Notes: a model not told the origin generated them from the letters alone. A DNA stretch of 64,000 nucleotides from UTCFX2 sp963827155 (GCA_963827155.1 CAWGZV010000002.1:1054001-1118000); one strand, 5' to 3'. Numbered from the stretch's first letter, positions 46,716-55,676 are shown. Translations and numbers: made by a program.

Positions 46716-47792
46716 CTATAGACCATTTTCCTTCTTCGCCGTCTTGCCAAGCTGGAAATGATAGATGCAGATCGGCTTTAACAGACGAAAAATTAACCCC
46801 ATCCAGCGAAATCGCTGCATCCGGACCTCCGGCTGGTCGAAGAAGCACCATTCGTCCAGCAGCCGGATGCAGTCGCTAGCCCCGCTGACGGAGGAAGCCC
46901 CGCTGACGGAGGAAGCCCCGCTGACGGAGGAAGCCCCGCTGACGGAGGAAGCCCCGCTGACGGAGGAAGCCCCGCTGACGGAGGAAGCCCCGCTGACGGA
47001 GGAAGCCCCGCTGACGGAGGAAGCCCCGCTGACGCCGCAAGCCCGCTTGCACCGGAAGCCCCGCTTGCACCAACCCATCCCTCGATCTCCTCAGCGCTCC
47101 GGAAACCCCAGCGCATCAATCCCGCAAAATTTGAAGGAGCGAGAAACAAATTGCCGAGCCAGATTTCGTACGGCTTCCAGCCGTCGAACACCAGCTCTGC
47201 ACCCGGGAATTGGTCGCATAATCCAAGCACCAGCTTCTTGACCTGCGCTTCTGTGAAGTAGACGAAAACCGTTTCAGCCAGGAACAAGATCGGGCGTTGT
47301 GAGAACGCCTTGATCTCATCCAGCCAGTCATCTTCAAACACCGAGCAGCCAATCAGGTGGCGGCGCTTCCCTTCATCCCCAAACAGCTTCTGGCGCAGAT
47401 CGACGACCTCCGGCATATCCACGTCGTACCACTCGAATCGACCGCTGTCCGCCTGCTCCGAGCAGACCCGCTCGAAGCGCGAGTCCAGCCCGCAGCCGAT
47501 GTGGACCACAACCCCTTCCGGGTTGCTGCTGAGGAAATCCCGGGCGTAGCGGTCCATTTCGCGGGAGAGCATGATCCGCATCACCTTGAGCATCTCCGGC
47601 AGCGGAATTCGTTCTGACCCGCCCAAAATCGTAGTGGAGATCGGTGCTGGTGGAAATCTGCCTCACCAGCGCTTCAGCTTTCTCGTCCTTGATCATCGTG
47701 TCTGGGCGCTGCGATTTCATCGCCCTCCAGTAGAGCGCCACGAGCGCTGTTTCAGGCACACCGCTCAATGATTGGGATTTTGTCTCTGCCAT
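46716..47792 (-). CDS. Leucine carboxyl methyltransferase (PPM1/TcmP)-like methyltransferase disrupted by a minisatellite
   Basis: SAM-dependent class I methyltransferase of the PPM1 family. MAETKSQSLSGVPETALVALYWRAMKSQRPD opens the gene at 47792; one shift near 47625 leads to VVVHIGCGLDSRFERV (SAM motif I) and FLAETVFVYFTEAQVKK. The true C-terminus, IRLLDEWCFFDQPEVRMQRF and CIYHFQLGK, lies in a third frame ending at 46716. Between the FRSAEEIEGW segment and that end sits an 18-bp repeat array (46878-47076) absent from the family, which separates the last two frames. The enzyme may be nonfunctional, or carry a flexible Ser/Ala/Gly/Leu/Pro loop if the frame error is only in the read. The methyl acceptor is unknown. 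Confidence 0.75.
46878..47076. repeat. 18-bp minisatellite inside the methyltransferase gene
   Basis: Unit AGCCCCGCTGACGGAGGA repeats eight full times without a change from 46878, then a partial copy to 47034, followed by two diverged copies (AAGCCCGCTTGCACCGG and AAGCCCCGCTTGCACCAA) to about 47076. The unit is a multiple of three, so copy-number change would keep the frame. Confidence 0.95.
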
Positions 47793-47892
47793 CTCGCCTT
47801 CTCTGGGGTCGTTAATAAAATTGCCCAATTTCCTTAGCGAGCAGTGTACCATGACAGATGTCAATTATTTAGCATGCAGGTGAAATCGCTGC

Positions 47893-48132
47893 TTAGCTTG
47901 CCGCCTCTCCCAGACGAAACCGGCAAATCCGAAACGTCCTGGCCAGGGCTTCAATAATGCGCAGCAAGCAGATATTGTCCAGGCGACTGACCAACTCCAC
48001 CACCGCCTCATCCTGGATCAGCGCCTCCGGGCGTAAAGTCTCCATCGCTCGCAAGTTAAGCGTTATGAGCAGTGACTCCTTGACCCCGCCGGAAAGGCGA
48101 TCCAGCCCGAAGTCCTTCGCAGTCGATCTCAT
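47893..48132 (-). pseudogene. Internally deleted paralogue of the PPM1-like methyltransferase
   Basis: A 79-codon frame. Residues about 14-50 (GGVKESLLITLNLRAMETLRPEALIQDEAVVELVSRLD) parallel the N-terminus of the neighbouring methyltransferase (VPETALVALYWRAMKSQRPDTMIKDEKAEALVRQI; quoted in parts of the aligned block). The last 22 residues (LARTFRICRFRLGEAAS) resemble that family's extreme C-terminus. The SAM-binding core of about 200 residues is missing, so this looks like the remnant of a tandem duplicate that lost its middle. Confidence 0.55.
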
Positions 48133-48154
48133 GGCATTAAGATGATCGGCAGCC

Positions 48155-48379
48155 TCACGAACACCATCTCATACGCTCCCAGCTCCGGTGCCGCGCCTGC
48201 ACTCTCGCTTTGTCAGTCAGCAAATCGGCTGGGTGCGCTGCGGAGCAAGCTGTGCGGCCAAGCTCCAAATAATAATAAACCTGTGCTTCGACACCCGCCT
48301 TTTCGATTTGCGGCGCGATTCTCGCCAGGATCTGTTGGACCTGGGTGAAATCCCAGAGTTTGTCTAGGTCGATTTCCAT
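48155..48379 (-). other. Unrecognised 74-codon ORF, possible TPR-protein fragment
   Basis: MEIDLDKLWDFTQVQQILAR starts like the N-termini of small TPR proteins (LDKLWDF followed by helical repeats), and PQIEKAGVEAQVYYYLELGRTA is helical and well formed. After about residue 55 the sequence turns low-quality (ARHRSWERMRWCS), so it is likely cut by a frameshift or decayed. Neighbours on both sides are decayed or frameshifted. Confidence 0.35.
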
Positions 48380-48441
48380 TTCAAGATATTTTAGCTCGCT
48401 GCTGTGTGCTTTTCCGTTGGATAACCGCTCACACCTTGTCT

Positions 48442-49967
48442 TTATTTCAACATCAGCGGCAGGTATGCCCATGGCAGCAGTCCGTCCGACTCCACCGCAC
48501 CTGCATCGCACGCCGCGCCGCCAGGACAGTCCGCCCCCCGCTGATCATCGCTCACTGCCGAAAGCGTGCAGTCCCCTCCGTTGATTGCCGGATTTCCGGC
48601 AAGCGGCATATGCGTGAAAGTTGCTCCGCCATTGAACTGGAGTGGGCTCATTGCCAGCACCGTGTTCGTCACATCGTTCGTCTGGGTAAAATTCGTGCAG
48701 GAAGTGTCGTTTGAGAAGTTGTGGTCGAGCGAAACCATCGGACCCGCGCAGTCGCCGCCAATGTTGCCCTGGAGCATAATATTGTCCAGGGATAAGATGG
48801 TTAATAACCCGCTTTCCTTGATGATCCCGGCGCCGGTGCTGGCGCTGTTCCCGACCGCACTGACAAAAGAAAGCGTACTGTCGCCATGACCTTGATAGAT
48901 CCCTCCGCCAGCCCCCCCTGCTCCGGTCACCTCGTTCTGGCTGAGCGTGACATTGCGCAGCAGCGTAGTGAAATTTGAGGTGATCCCACCTCCGAATGAA
49001 GCAGCCTTATTGAAGCTGATTGTCGAGCGGTTGACATTAAATTAGACCCCGGATTATTGATTGCGCCGCCGCTTACGCCAGCCTTGTTGCTGCTCAGCAC
49101 TGTATCCGTGATCCCTGTAGACCCGCCTTGCGCAAAAATCGCCCCACCGAAACTGCTCGCATAATTATCGGATAAGAACGAGTTCAACAACCACAGATTC
49201 CCATTGTTGTTGAGCCCGCCGCCGCCGATTTCCGCCGTGTTGCTGATGATTTCCGTATACATCAGCTTTCCGTACGCTCCCCCGATCCGGATCGCCCCAC
49301 CATATCCAGCGGCATGGTTGTGGGTGAATGTGCTGTTGATTATCGTGATCGGGCTGGCGCTTTCGATTGCTCCCCCATCACCGTTCGTCTCGTTGTTCTC
49401 AAAAGAGCTGTTTGTGATCCAGGCATTGCCGCCGTTCGCGATTGCGCCCCCTGCGCCATCTTGGGCTTTGTTGCCTTTCAGCAGGCTCCCATCCATTTCC
49501 AGGGTTCCGGCGTTGTAAATCGCCCCACCGGGAGAGTTGGTGATTTTATTGTCGACCAGCTGGCTGTTCAGTATTACAAGGGAAACAAAATTATCGATCC
49601 CACCGCCCGTGCCCCTTCCACTCAAGCGGATATTCTACAGCGTCAGGCTTCCCTGATTCAATAAGAAGTGGCGGCTGCTCCCCGCACTCAAAGTGATCTG
49701 TCCGCCTCCATCAATCGTTGTGGCGGTTGAGATCGCCAGGTAATTCGTCAGTGTGATTGTCGCTGGACCGCCGCAGTCGAATTCGACCAGCCCGCCGCCG
49801 CTTACCGCGCCGATGATCGCCGATTTGGTGCAGCTGGCCGGTGTGCCGGTCCCCACAACCCCAGCCGCCTTCACCGATGCCAAAAATACCAGCGTAAAGA
49901 CGCTGGCTGTCGCCAATACTCCCAAAATCCGAATCTTACCTTTGAGAAGAGCCATTTTCCGCAGCAT
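48442..49967 (-). CDS. Secreted beta-helix (Pmp-like repeat) protein with LPL tail (frameshifted)
   Basis: About 505 residues in three frames joined near 49630 and 49045. AGGAGGG precedes ATG 49967. Signal peptide: ILGVLATASVFTLVFLASVKA. Then CTKSAIIGAVSGGGLVEFDC and ITLTNYLAISTATTIDGGG mark the start of a right-handed beta-helix, followed by repeated GGAI(Y/A)N / NNxxxxGGAI units of the polymorphic-membrane-protein repeat type. Near the end, CTLSAVSDDQRGADCPGG and CDAGAVES match the DQRG...DxGAxE ending common in such proteins. The chain finishes PWAYLPLMLK. Predicted surface protein; binding partner unknown. Confidence 0.82.
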
Positions 49968-50157
49968 AAAGAAATCCCTCCTTTTTTATGATGAGTGGTG
50001 AAGCGGTATTATAACTTATTAGACCGTATAATTCTATAAATAATTTGGAGGGTTCCTTGTGAAATCCGCTCTGTTGGCGATAGAATAGTTATTTAGATCG
50101 AATATCTTGGTTGTGATTTAGGGCATTCGAGCATCGCGATGCCAGGGAGATACCAAA

Positions 50158-50448
50158 ATGATGATTACCGTCTTGGAAGCGCAGGTCGCAGCGGATAAAA
50201 TTGCGGCTCTCGAAGCCGCTTTTCAACAGGCTGTACAGCAGCTGGACGCCGGGTTAGTCGAAACTTTTCTAATGCGCTCGACGAAAGAGCCGAACTTGTG
50301 GCAGATCGTCACAATCTGGCAAAGCCGTGAAGCACTGGATGCAATGAGAAATTCGGGCGAGACCCCTCGCGGCATCCTGCTGTTCCGTGGTGTGGAGGCA
50401 GAACCCAGGTTGTCTGTATTCGAAGTCAAGGCGCACGCTTCGATTTAG
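50158..50448 (+). CDS. ABM-domain (antibiotic biosynthesis monooxygenase-like) small protein
   Basis: A 96-residue single-domain dimeric alpha/beta-barrel protein. MITVLEAQVAADKIAALEAAF and LWQIVTIWQSREALDAM are the two ABM halves. Members include quinol monooxygenases and haem-degrading or signalling proteins; the residues seen do not decide which. GGGAGAT precedes the ATG, and a second ATG at 50161 is equally possible. Stand-alone gene, with GCGAAG-type repeats downstream. Confidence 0.8.
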   Translation: MMITVLEAQVAADKIAALEAAFQQAVQQLDAGLVETFLMRSTKEPNLWQIVTIWQSREALDAMRNSGETPRGILLFRGVEAEPRLSVFEVKAHASI

Positions 50449-50468
50449 ATAAACCATTTGGTCCCAAT

Positions 50469-50556
50469 GACCCTGGCCGTCTTTGCGGTCTCGGCGATTG
50501 AATTTGAGTTAATCTTTGCGATCTTAACCCTCTTCGCGCCCTTCGCGGTCAATTCT
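50469..50556. repeat. Minus-orientation GCGAAG-periodic array between convergent genes
   Basis: The stretch contains TTTGCGGTCTCGGCG, CTTTGCGATC and CTCTTCGCGCCCTTCGCGG at short intervals, all in the same orientation. It is related to the arrays at 1857-2013, 7660-7860 and 10788-11093 but here without an inverted partner. Confidence 0.45.
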
Positions 50557-50574
50557 TAAACCCCCTCTTGCCGC

Positions 50575-51213
50575 TCACCCCAAAAATCCCTCCGGATGGT
50601 CCAGGCATTCCTGCACCTTCTCATAGAACCACCCCATGTGGATCCCATCCATCAGCGCATGGTGAGCTTGAACGTTCAGCGGCATCTTGATCGTCTCTCC
50701 CTCCCGGAAATACTTCCCCCAGGCGAACCTCGGGATCGAGTTTGCCGGCGAAAGGTCAATCGGGTGCATAAAGCTGGTGAACGACACCCATGGGAGTGAG
50801 GTCATAAACAGCAGGTCGTCCCTGTCGGGTGGATCCTCCAGCGACGGATTCTGCCGCACTTCTTCAAATTTCAAGGCTGCCCGCCTCGCGAAAATTGGAA
50901 ATTCCCCCGCATACTCCACCAGGCAGAACGCGAACAGATCCCCGTGCACCAGGATCGTCAGGGATGGGTGCACCACCTCATGCTCCACCACTTCTCCGCC
51001 CCGGATTCGCTGCCGGAACTCAGGGATCCCGTTGGCGACACGTGTGATTACGTAAGCAACCGCCGCCGAGAAATTTTCCCCCTTTTGCTTGATAAAAGGA
51101 TAGAAGACGCTCAAGTCGACGTTCGCACACAGGCTGAAATGGGGATAATCCCAGTTGCGAAAATGGTTGAACTGCCCGAGGCGCGGCCAGGTTTCCAGGT
51201 TGATCTTGCGCAT
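50575..51213 (-). CDS. Chloramphenicol acetyltransferase-like (CatA-type) acyltransferase
   Basis: A 212-residue trimeric-type acetyltransferase. The active-site segment NVQAHHALMDGIHMG carries the HHxxxDG motif (second His catalytic, Asp structural). Further CAT landmarks are the N-terminal RLGQFNHFRNWDYPHFSLCANVD and LPWVSFTSFMHPIDL. The length equals CatA proteins. Whether it modifies chloramphenicol is not certain; many genomic homologues act on unknown substrates. The start is ATG 51213, with GGAGGTGA upstream. Stand-alone. Confidence 0.87.
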   Translation of the reverse strand: MRKINLETWPRLGQFNHFRNWDYPHFSLCANVDLSVFYPFIKQKGENFSAAVAYVITRVANGIPEFRQRIRGGEVVEHEVVHPSLTILVHGDLFAFCLVEYAGEFPIFARRAALKFEEVRQNPSLEDPPDRDDLLFMTSLPWVSFTSFMHPIDLSPANSIPRFAWGKYFREGETIKMPLNVQAHHALMDGIHMGWFYEKVQECLDHPEGFLG

Positions 51214-51482
51214 CACTCACCTCCTCCCCTCAATCTGATTCAATTTCCTCTCCAGCATTATAATATCCCTTATGGTTGTACTGGATGTCACTCTCCATCA
51301 GTCCCAACCATGATTTCCAAATTACCTTGGCTTCTCACTCCTCCAGCAAACGATCCAGATTTCCATCCCAGTCCTGTGGTACGATTGGACGCTGCCGACC
51401 AGATATTATTATATAATCTCTGATACCCTGCCTTCAAATTCTGTAGCTGATTATTATCAATCTGATCTTAAGGAAATGATCC

Positions 51483-51944
51483 ATGGAAATTTTCTTTCGC
51501 GAATACCACACCCGCATCCTCGAGCTCCACGCCGAGATCCAGAAAATCATCGAAACCCTGCCACCAGAAGCCCTCGACTGGACCCCCGCCCCAGAGACGA
51601 GTACGATCACGATCCTTGTTACCCATCTCACCGGCGCCGAGCGCTTCCTGATCGGCGATATCATCATGGAGACCCCCACCGGTCGCGACCGGGCAGCCGA
51701 ATTCAGCGCCCGACACGCCTCGCCTGCCGATCTCATCGCCCGGCTGCGCCTCGCCGAGCAGGACCTCGAACGATGGCTGGAGACCCTGACGTTGGAAGAC
51801 CTGGATAAATTCCACCTCCACCCCCGCCATGGCAAGCAGGTCAGCGCCAGCTTTGCCTTGCTCCACGCCCTTGAGCACGCCTCCGAACACCTGGGGCATA
51901 TCCAGCTCACCGCCCAGCTCTGGCACCAGCGCCATCCTGAATGA
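51483..51944 (+). CDS. DinB-family four-helix protein
   Basis: A 153-residue protein of the DinB/YfiT-like superfamily, probably a metal-dependent thiol transferase or of unknown activity. Candidate metal ligands are His in LVTHLTGAERFL (about residue 48) and the two spaced His in HALEHASEHLGHIQL (about residues 130-140), the usual H...HxxxH arrangement. AAGGAA precedes the ATG. The minisatellite at 51988 begins 44 bp after its stop. It is an isolated gene. Confidence 0.85.
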   Translation: MEIFFREYHTRILELHAEIQKIIETLPPEALDWTPAPETSTITILVTHLTGAERFLIGDIIMETPTGRDRAAEFSARHASPADLIARLRLAEQDLERWLETLTLEDLDKFHLHPRHGKQVSASFALLHALEHASEHLGHIQLTAQLWHQRHPE

Positions 51945-51987
51945 CCCGCCTCAACCCAAATCCGTTCCCACTGTCGTTTATTAGGAT

Positions 51988-52440
51988 TCCGACCGCCTTG
52001 CAGTAGGGTTCCCTACGGATTGCAGATGGGATCCAATCGCCTGGCAGTGGGTTTCCGACCGACTAACAGACCAGTTCCAACCGCCTGCAGACCGGTTCCA
52101 ACCGACCTTGCAGATGGGATCCAATCGCCTGGCAGTGGGTTTCCGACCGACTAACAGACCAGTTCCAACCGCCTTGCAGATCGGGATTCCAATCGCCTGG
52201 CAGTGGGTTTCCGACCGACTAGCAGACCAGTTCCAACCGCCTTGCAGACCGGTTCCAACCGCCTTGCGGATAGGCTTCCACCGGCTCTAAGGTTTCCGAC
52301 CGGCTTGTATGTGGGGCTCGACCGGTTTACAGATCGGTTCCCACCGGCTGTAAGGGATCCCGATCGCCCTGCAGATGGCTTCCATACGGCTCGAAAAGGT
52401 TTCCCGCCGTCCAACAGCCCAAATCCGCACCGTTTTCCAG
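51988..52440. repeat. 22-bp degenerate minisatellite, about 20 units
   Basis: Units close to TTCCAACCGCCTTGCAGACC plus GG run head to tail with small indels. A higher-order block of about three units (ATCCAATCGCCTGGCAGTGG, then TTCCGACCGACTAACAGACC) appears three times near 52029, 52119 and 52190. The unit junctions hold the dyad CGGTT-CC-AACCG. There are no unique spacers, so it is not a CRISPR array. No convincing ORF. Confidence 0.9.
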
Positions 52441-52540
52441 GAGACATACGAATATAATGGCTATACGCATATTTTAGGGAGGTAAATATGCAAGTTCAGC
52501 CTGCTGAGTCGCTTTCCCCCATCGCCTGAAGCGTCTATAC

Positions 52541-52801
52541 CTGGCACTCCGGACAGAAATAGCACGCCCCGCCCAGATACTGGGTTTTTTCCACTGCGCC
52601 GCCGCTCGGCTGCGCCTTTTAAAGGACCTGGCACTCCGGACAGAAATAGCACGCCCCGCCCAGATACTGGGTTTTTTCCACTGCGCCGCCGCTCGGCTGC
52701 GCCTTTTAAAGGACCTGGCACTCCGGACAGAAATAGCACGCCCCGCCCAGATACTGGGTTTTTTCCACTGCGCCGCCGCACGCTGGACACGGCCGCCCCA
52801 G
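52541..52801. repeat. 87-bp tandem triplication of the mutM-like 3' end
   Basis: Three copies start at 52541, 52628 and 52715, exact period 87 bp. The copy at 52715 is the one joined to the gene; its upstream part diverges where the real coding sequence continues. The other two repeat the coding 3' end (half of the zinc finger), the stop codon and a short linker, and lie beyond the stop. Confidence 0.95.
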
Positions 52802-53539
52802 CGCATTCTTATCCATCAGCCGCACGTATCCCCCCGGCTGGTTGAACAGATCGGTCTCGTCATATCTCCCACCCAGCCGTGCCGCTTCTGCAACCGTTCC
52901 GGTGATCGCCTCAAATAGCTGCCGGCGCTGCGGCTGGTCCAGGTCAGAGATCGAGCGCCGCGGGTGCATCCGGGCGTTAAATAAGATGTCCTGGGCGATG
53001 GCGTTGCCCAACCCGGGGATCAGCTGATCCTGCGTCAGCAAGCTTTTCAAGCTGCGCTTTTCGAGCGGGATGAGAGCTTCTATCAGCTCTTCAAAATATT
53101 CGAACGTAAACGCCGGATCTACCGGTGTCAGGCGCATATCCTTAATGTACGGACGCTCCAGCTCCTCCCCAGAAGCATAGAGCTCCATCGCGCCCCACAT
53201 GGTGGTCATTACCGTCAATGCGGAGCCGTCTTCGAAGCGCACCAGCAGGTGGTATTTCGACGGGATGGCGCTCCCTGGTGCATGGTAGAGTATCTTCCCG
53301 CCGCATTCTCCCAGCACCAGCACATACCCGGGCTCAACCTGCGTGCACATCCAGCGCCCTCGCACCCGCGTCTCCCCAATCCGCCTGCCCTTCATCAGGC
53401 TGCTGAACTCCTCCCGGCTGCGGTTGTACCAGACGAACTTGTGGGGAGAGTTTCCCAGCTCAGCCTGCTGGACGGTCAATCCATTCAGCGTCGTATCGAA
53501 CTGGCGGCTTAGGTTGATGTATTCGGGAAGCTCAAACAT
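52706..53539 (-). CDS. Fpg/Nei-family DNA glycosylase with MFELPE start
   Basis: About 277 residues. The H2TH domain (QLIPGLGNAIAQDILFNARMHP) and the C-terminal zinc finger (CPACGGAVEKTQYLGGACYF then CPEC) are complete, so DNA binding is expected. The start is ATG 53539: GGAG lies seven bases upstream, while ATG 53545 is too close. The protein thus begins MFELPE, where classical MutM/Nei have MPELPE or MPEGPE with Pro as the catalytic N-terminal nucleophile after Met removal. This protein lacks that proline; the glutamate is kept. It belongs to the divergent M-[IF]-E-[LI]-P-E group with uncertain glycosylase activity. Its 3' end is triplicated. Confidence 0.85.
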   Translation of the reverse strand: MFELPEYINLSRQFDTTLNGLTVQQAELGNSPHKFVWYNRSREEFSSLMKGRRIGETRVRGRWMCTQVEPGYVLVLGECGGKILYHAPGSAIPSKYHLLVRFEDGSALTVMTTMWGAMELYASGEELERPYIKDMRLTPVDPAFTFEYFEELIEALIPLEKRSLKSLLTQDQLIPGLGNAIAQDILFNARMHPRRSISDLDQPQRRQLFEAITGTVAEAARLGGRYDETDLFNQPGGYVRLMDKNALGRPCPACGGAVEKTQYLGGACYFCPECQVL

Positions 53540-53771
53540 AATCATGCTCCATGATGTTGTTTGATAATTCGCTTCGGTAGGCGCTCGATCAGGCTCGACG
53601 ATGCTTTAATATGATCAATGAAGGCTTCCATTATACTTATTTATTCTGTGGGACATATAAACGAATCCGATATACCGAGTTATTGAGATTAATCCTGAGT
53701 GTTTCCACCTTGAATTCGATATAAAATAGGGTCAGAATGAATCATCCTGCATCTAACGCCCGGAGGCCCTT

Positions 53772-54182
53772 ATGCAGTTCGTGGACAGCTTCAAGCTTTA
53801 CCTAGTCACCCTCGCCGCATTTCTGGTGATCGATCTCGTCTGGCTGGGCCTGGTCGCCCGCCAGATGTATGCCAGGTTTCTTGGTCACCTGCTCAACCCA
53901 AAGCCCAACTGGGCGGCGGCGATCCTGTTTTACTTGCTGTTTATTGTTGGCGTGTTGGTCTTTGTCGTCATCCCAGGGCTGAAGGCCGGCTCGCTTTCAA
54001 AGACCCTGCTGCTTGGAGCGTTTTTCGGGCTGATCACGTATGCGACTTATGACCTGACCAACTTGGCGACGCTCAAAGACTGGCCATTGTCTATTACCAT
54101 CATCGATATGGCATGGGGTGCGGTCCTCACCACATTGGTCGCCTGGATCAGCTACGCAATCGGTCAAGTGATCCTGCGTTAG
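53772..54182 (+). CDS. DUF2177 family membrane protein
   Basis: A 136-residue protein with four membrane helices. The DUF2177 hallmarks LVTLAAFLVIDLVWLG, GAFFGLITYATYDLTNLATLKDWP and IDMAWGAVLTTLVAWIS are all present. Function is unknown in the family. A GGAGG site lies six bases before the ATG. Stand-alone gene; the 226-bp gap before it (53546-53771) shows no other gene, only a possible TATAAA near 53720. Confidence 0.9.
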   Translation: MQFVDSFKLYLVTLAAFLVIDLVWLGLVARQMYARFLGHLLNPKPNWAAAILFYLLFIVGVLVFVVIPGLKAGSLSKTLLLGAFFGLITYATYDLTNLATLKDWPLSITIIDMAWGAVLTTLVAWISYAIGQVILR

Positions 54183-54283
54183 CGCCTTGATCTGCCTCAG
54201 GTCAGTATAAGCGATCTTCCTTTAAATCAAGGTTGCACAGGAAATATCAGCGCTGAGGCGCTGGCTTATTGGATTTTCATCGC

Positions 54284-55628
54284 TTACCTCTTCATCAGCG
54301 GCAGAAACAGGCTCTCGTAGCTCACTGGCATCATCCCATGCGGACCGGGGCTGGCGGGCTGCGTCAGGTGGCAAAGGGTGCAGTCGTCAATCGGTCCAGC
54401 CCGACCTTGCAGCTCGAAGAACTTGATCCAGTCGTTCCCCTCCCGGCTCGGTGCGACCGCGTGCGGGCTGTCATGGCAGCCTTCACAGTAAACTGCGCCG
54501 TGCCCCTTCGAGTTGCGGTAAAGCGCCTGATCTTGAGCATAAGCGCTGCCGTGGCAGGCGCTGTTGTCGCAGCGCGGCTCATTCAGCCAGGGGTCCGGTT
54601 TTTGAGCGACCTGGTACATCGTGCCGTGGCAGTCGATGCAGGTCATCTGCGATTCTGAGATCGCCATCACATCCCGCAGGCAGCGAGTTCTGCGGCCCGG
54701 GATGGCACGAATAGCAGCCGTCAAGCGAATCCTGCACCTCACCGTCGTGCTTTTCGTGCATCGCTTTGGATAAGCTCGGGATCCCAGGCAATCCAGGTTT
54801 GCCCAGCGCATTGGAAGAATGGCATTCGGCGCACAGCACCGGTCGGCGGCTCATCAGCGGCGTGTCGTCCCCCGCCGGGTATTTTTCCAGATTTTCTTCA
54901 TCGTGGAGCGTCAGGATGTTGGTCTCCACCCGTCCGGTGGCGATCCCCTCCTGGTCGCCGTCTGAGTGGCAGGTTTCGCAGTGCATCTCGGTCGAGACCG
55001 GCGCCACAACCGTCAGGCGAGCCACTTCGTTCCCGCCTGGGTCCTGCTTGACCACCAGCTCGGCGAGCTGGTATGGATAGGGTGCGGTTTCACCGTCACG
55101 GAACTCGGTCAGGGGGATTCCAACCGCTTCAAAATGGTCCCCGGCGGCTTGCATCTCGCCTGAAAGCCCAAAGCCAGCCAGTCCAACGTTATCCGGCAGG
55201 TTCACACCGAAGAGCTGTTCGTCGTAGGTCCAGAAGTTGGATTTGCCGACTGAATAGGTGTTGTCAGGGAAGGAATATTCCACCTTAAGTCCGGTGGTCA
55301 CGACTTCGGGCGGATCCCCCACCCGGATGACCTGCGCCCAAAGCGTATTGAAAGGCGGGAGCACCGCCAGGTCCTGAAAATCCTTGTTGTAGCAGTGCAT
55401 CCCCAGATCGTTCCAACCGAGCACAACATAACTTTCAATTGGCTGCGGGGATTCACCGTCTGCTTTCCCGGTGGCTCCAATTCCTTGCAGAAGTTCCGCT
55501 TTACCACCGTCCGATATCCCAATTCCGACTCCTCCAACCGCAGCCTCCGCCCAACCAGAGGCGAGCAGTCCCCCAGCCAAAATCGCTAACAGCAGCAAGA
55601 ACGCCCTAAATAAAATTCCCGTCTTCAT
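54284..55628 (-). CDS. Exported multihaem c-type cytochrome with LPL tail (one frameshift)
   Basis: About 445 residues. The signal peptide is ILFRAFLLLLAILAGGLLASG...AEA. Residues 65-190 form a haem-free domain beginning SYVVLGWNDLGMHCYNKDFQ. Haem-binding motifs follow: CETCH, CAECH and CYSCH in the first frame, then after a shift near 54700 CIDCH, CDNSACH (a CX4CH type), CEGCH and CTLCH, giving about seven haems. The protein ends ESLFLPLMKR. It should sit outside the membrane and carry electrons, perhaps to or from surface partners. No reductase or biogenesis gene is adjacent. Two tandem 23-bp repeats lie upstream of its start and could be control sites. Confidence 0.85.
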
Positions 55629-55676
55629 TTGCCCTCCACTTTGCTTCTATTTTAATGACGGTATACTTTAAATTTC

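Noticed and set aside
46876..47073. Arg/Gly/Phe-rich repeat proteins in all frames over the 18-bp array
   Set aside because: They arise because an 18-bp repeat without stop is open in several frames; only the methyltransferase has conserved sequence on both sides.
51988..52440. Possible CRISPR array
   Set aside because: Units are contiguous with no unique spacers of constant size and there are no cas genes in the window.
52461..52806. Repeat proteins of about 110 residues across the 87-bp triplication
   Set aside because: They read the duplicated mutM 3' end in wrong frames; no ribosome site and no conserved domain.
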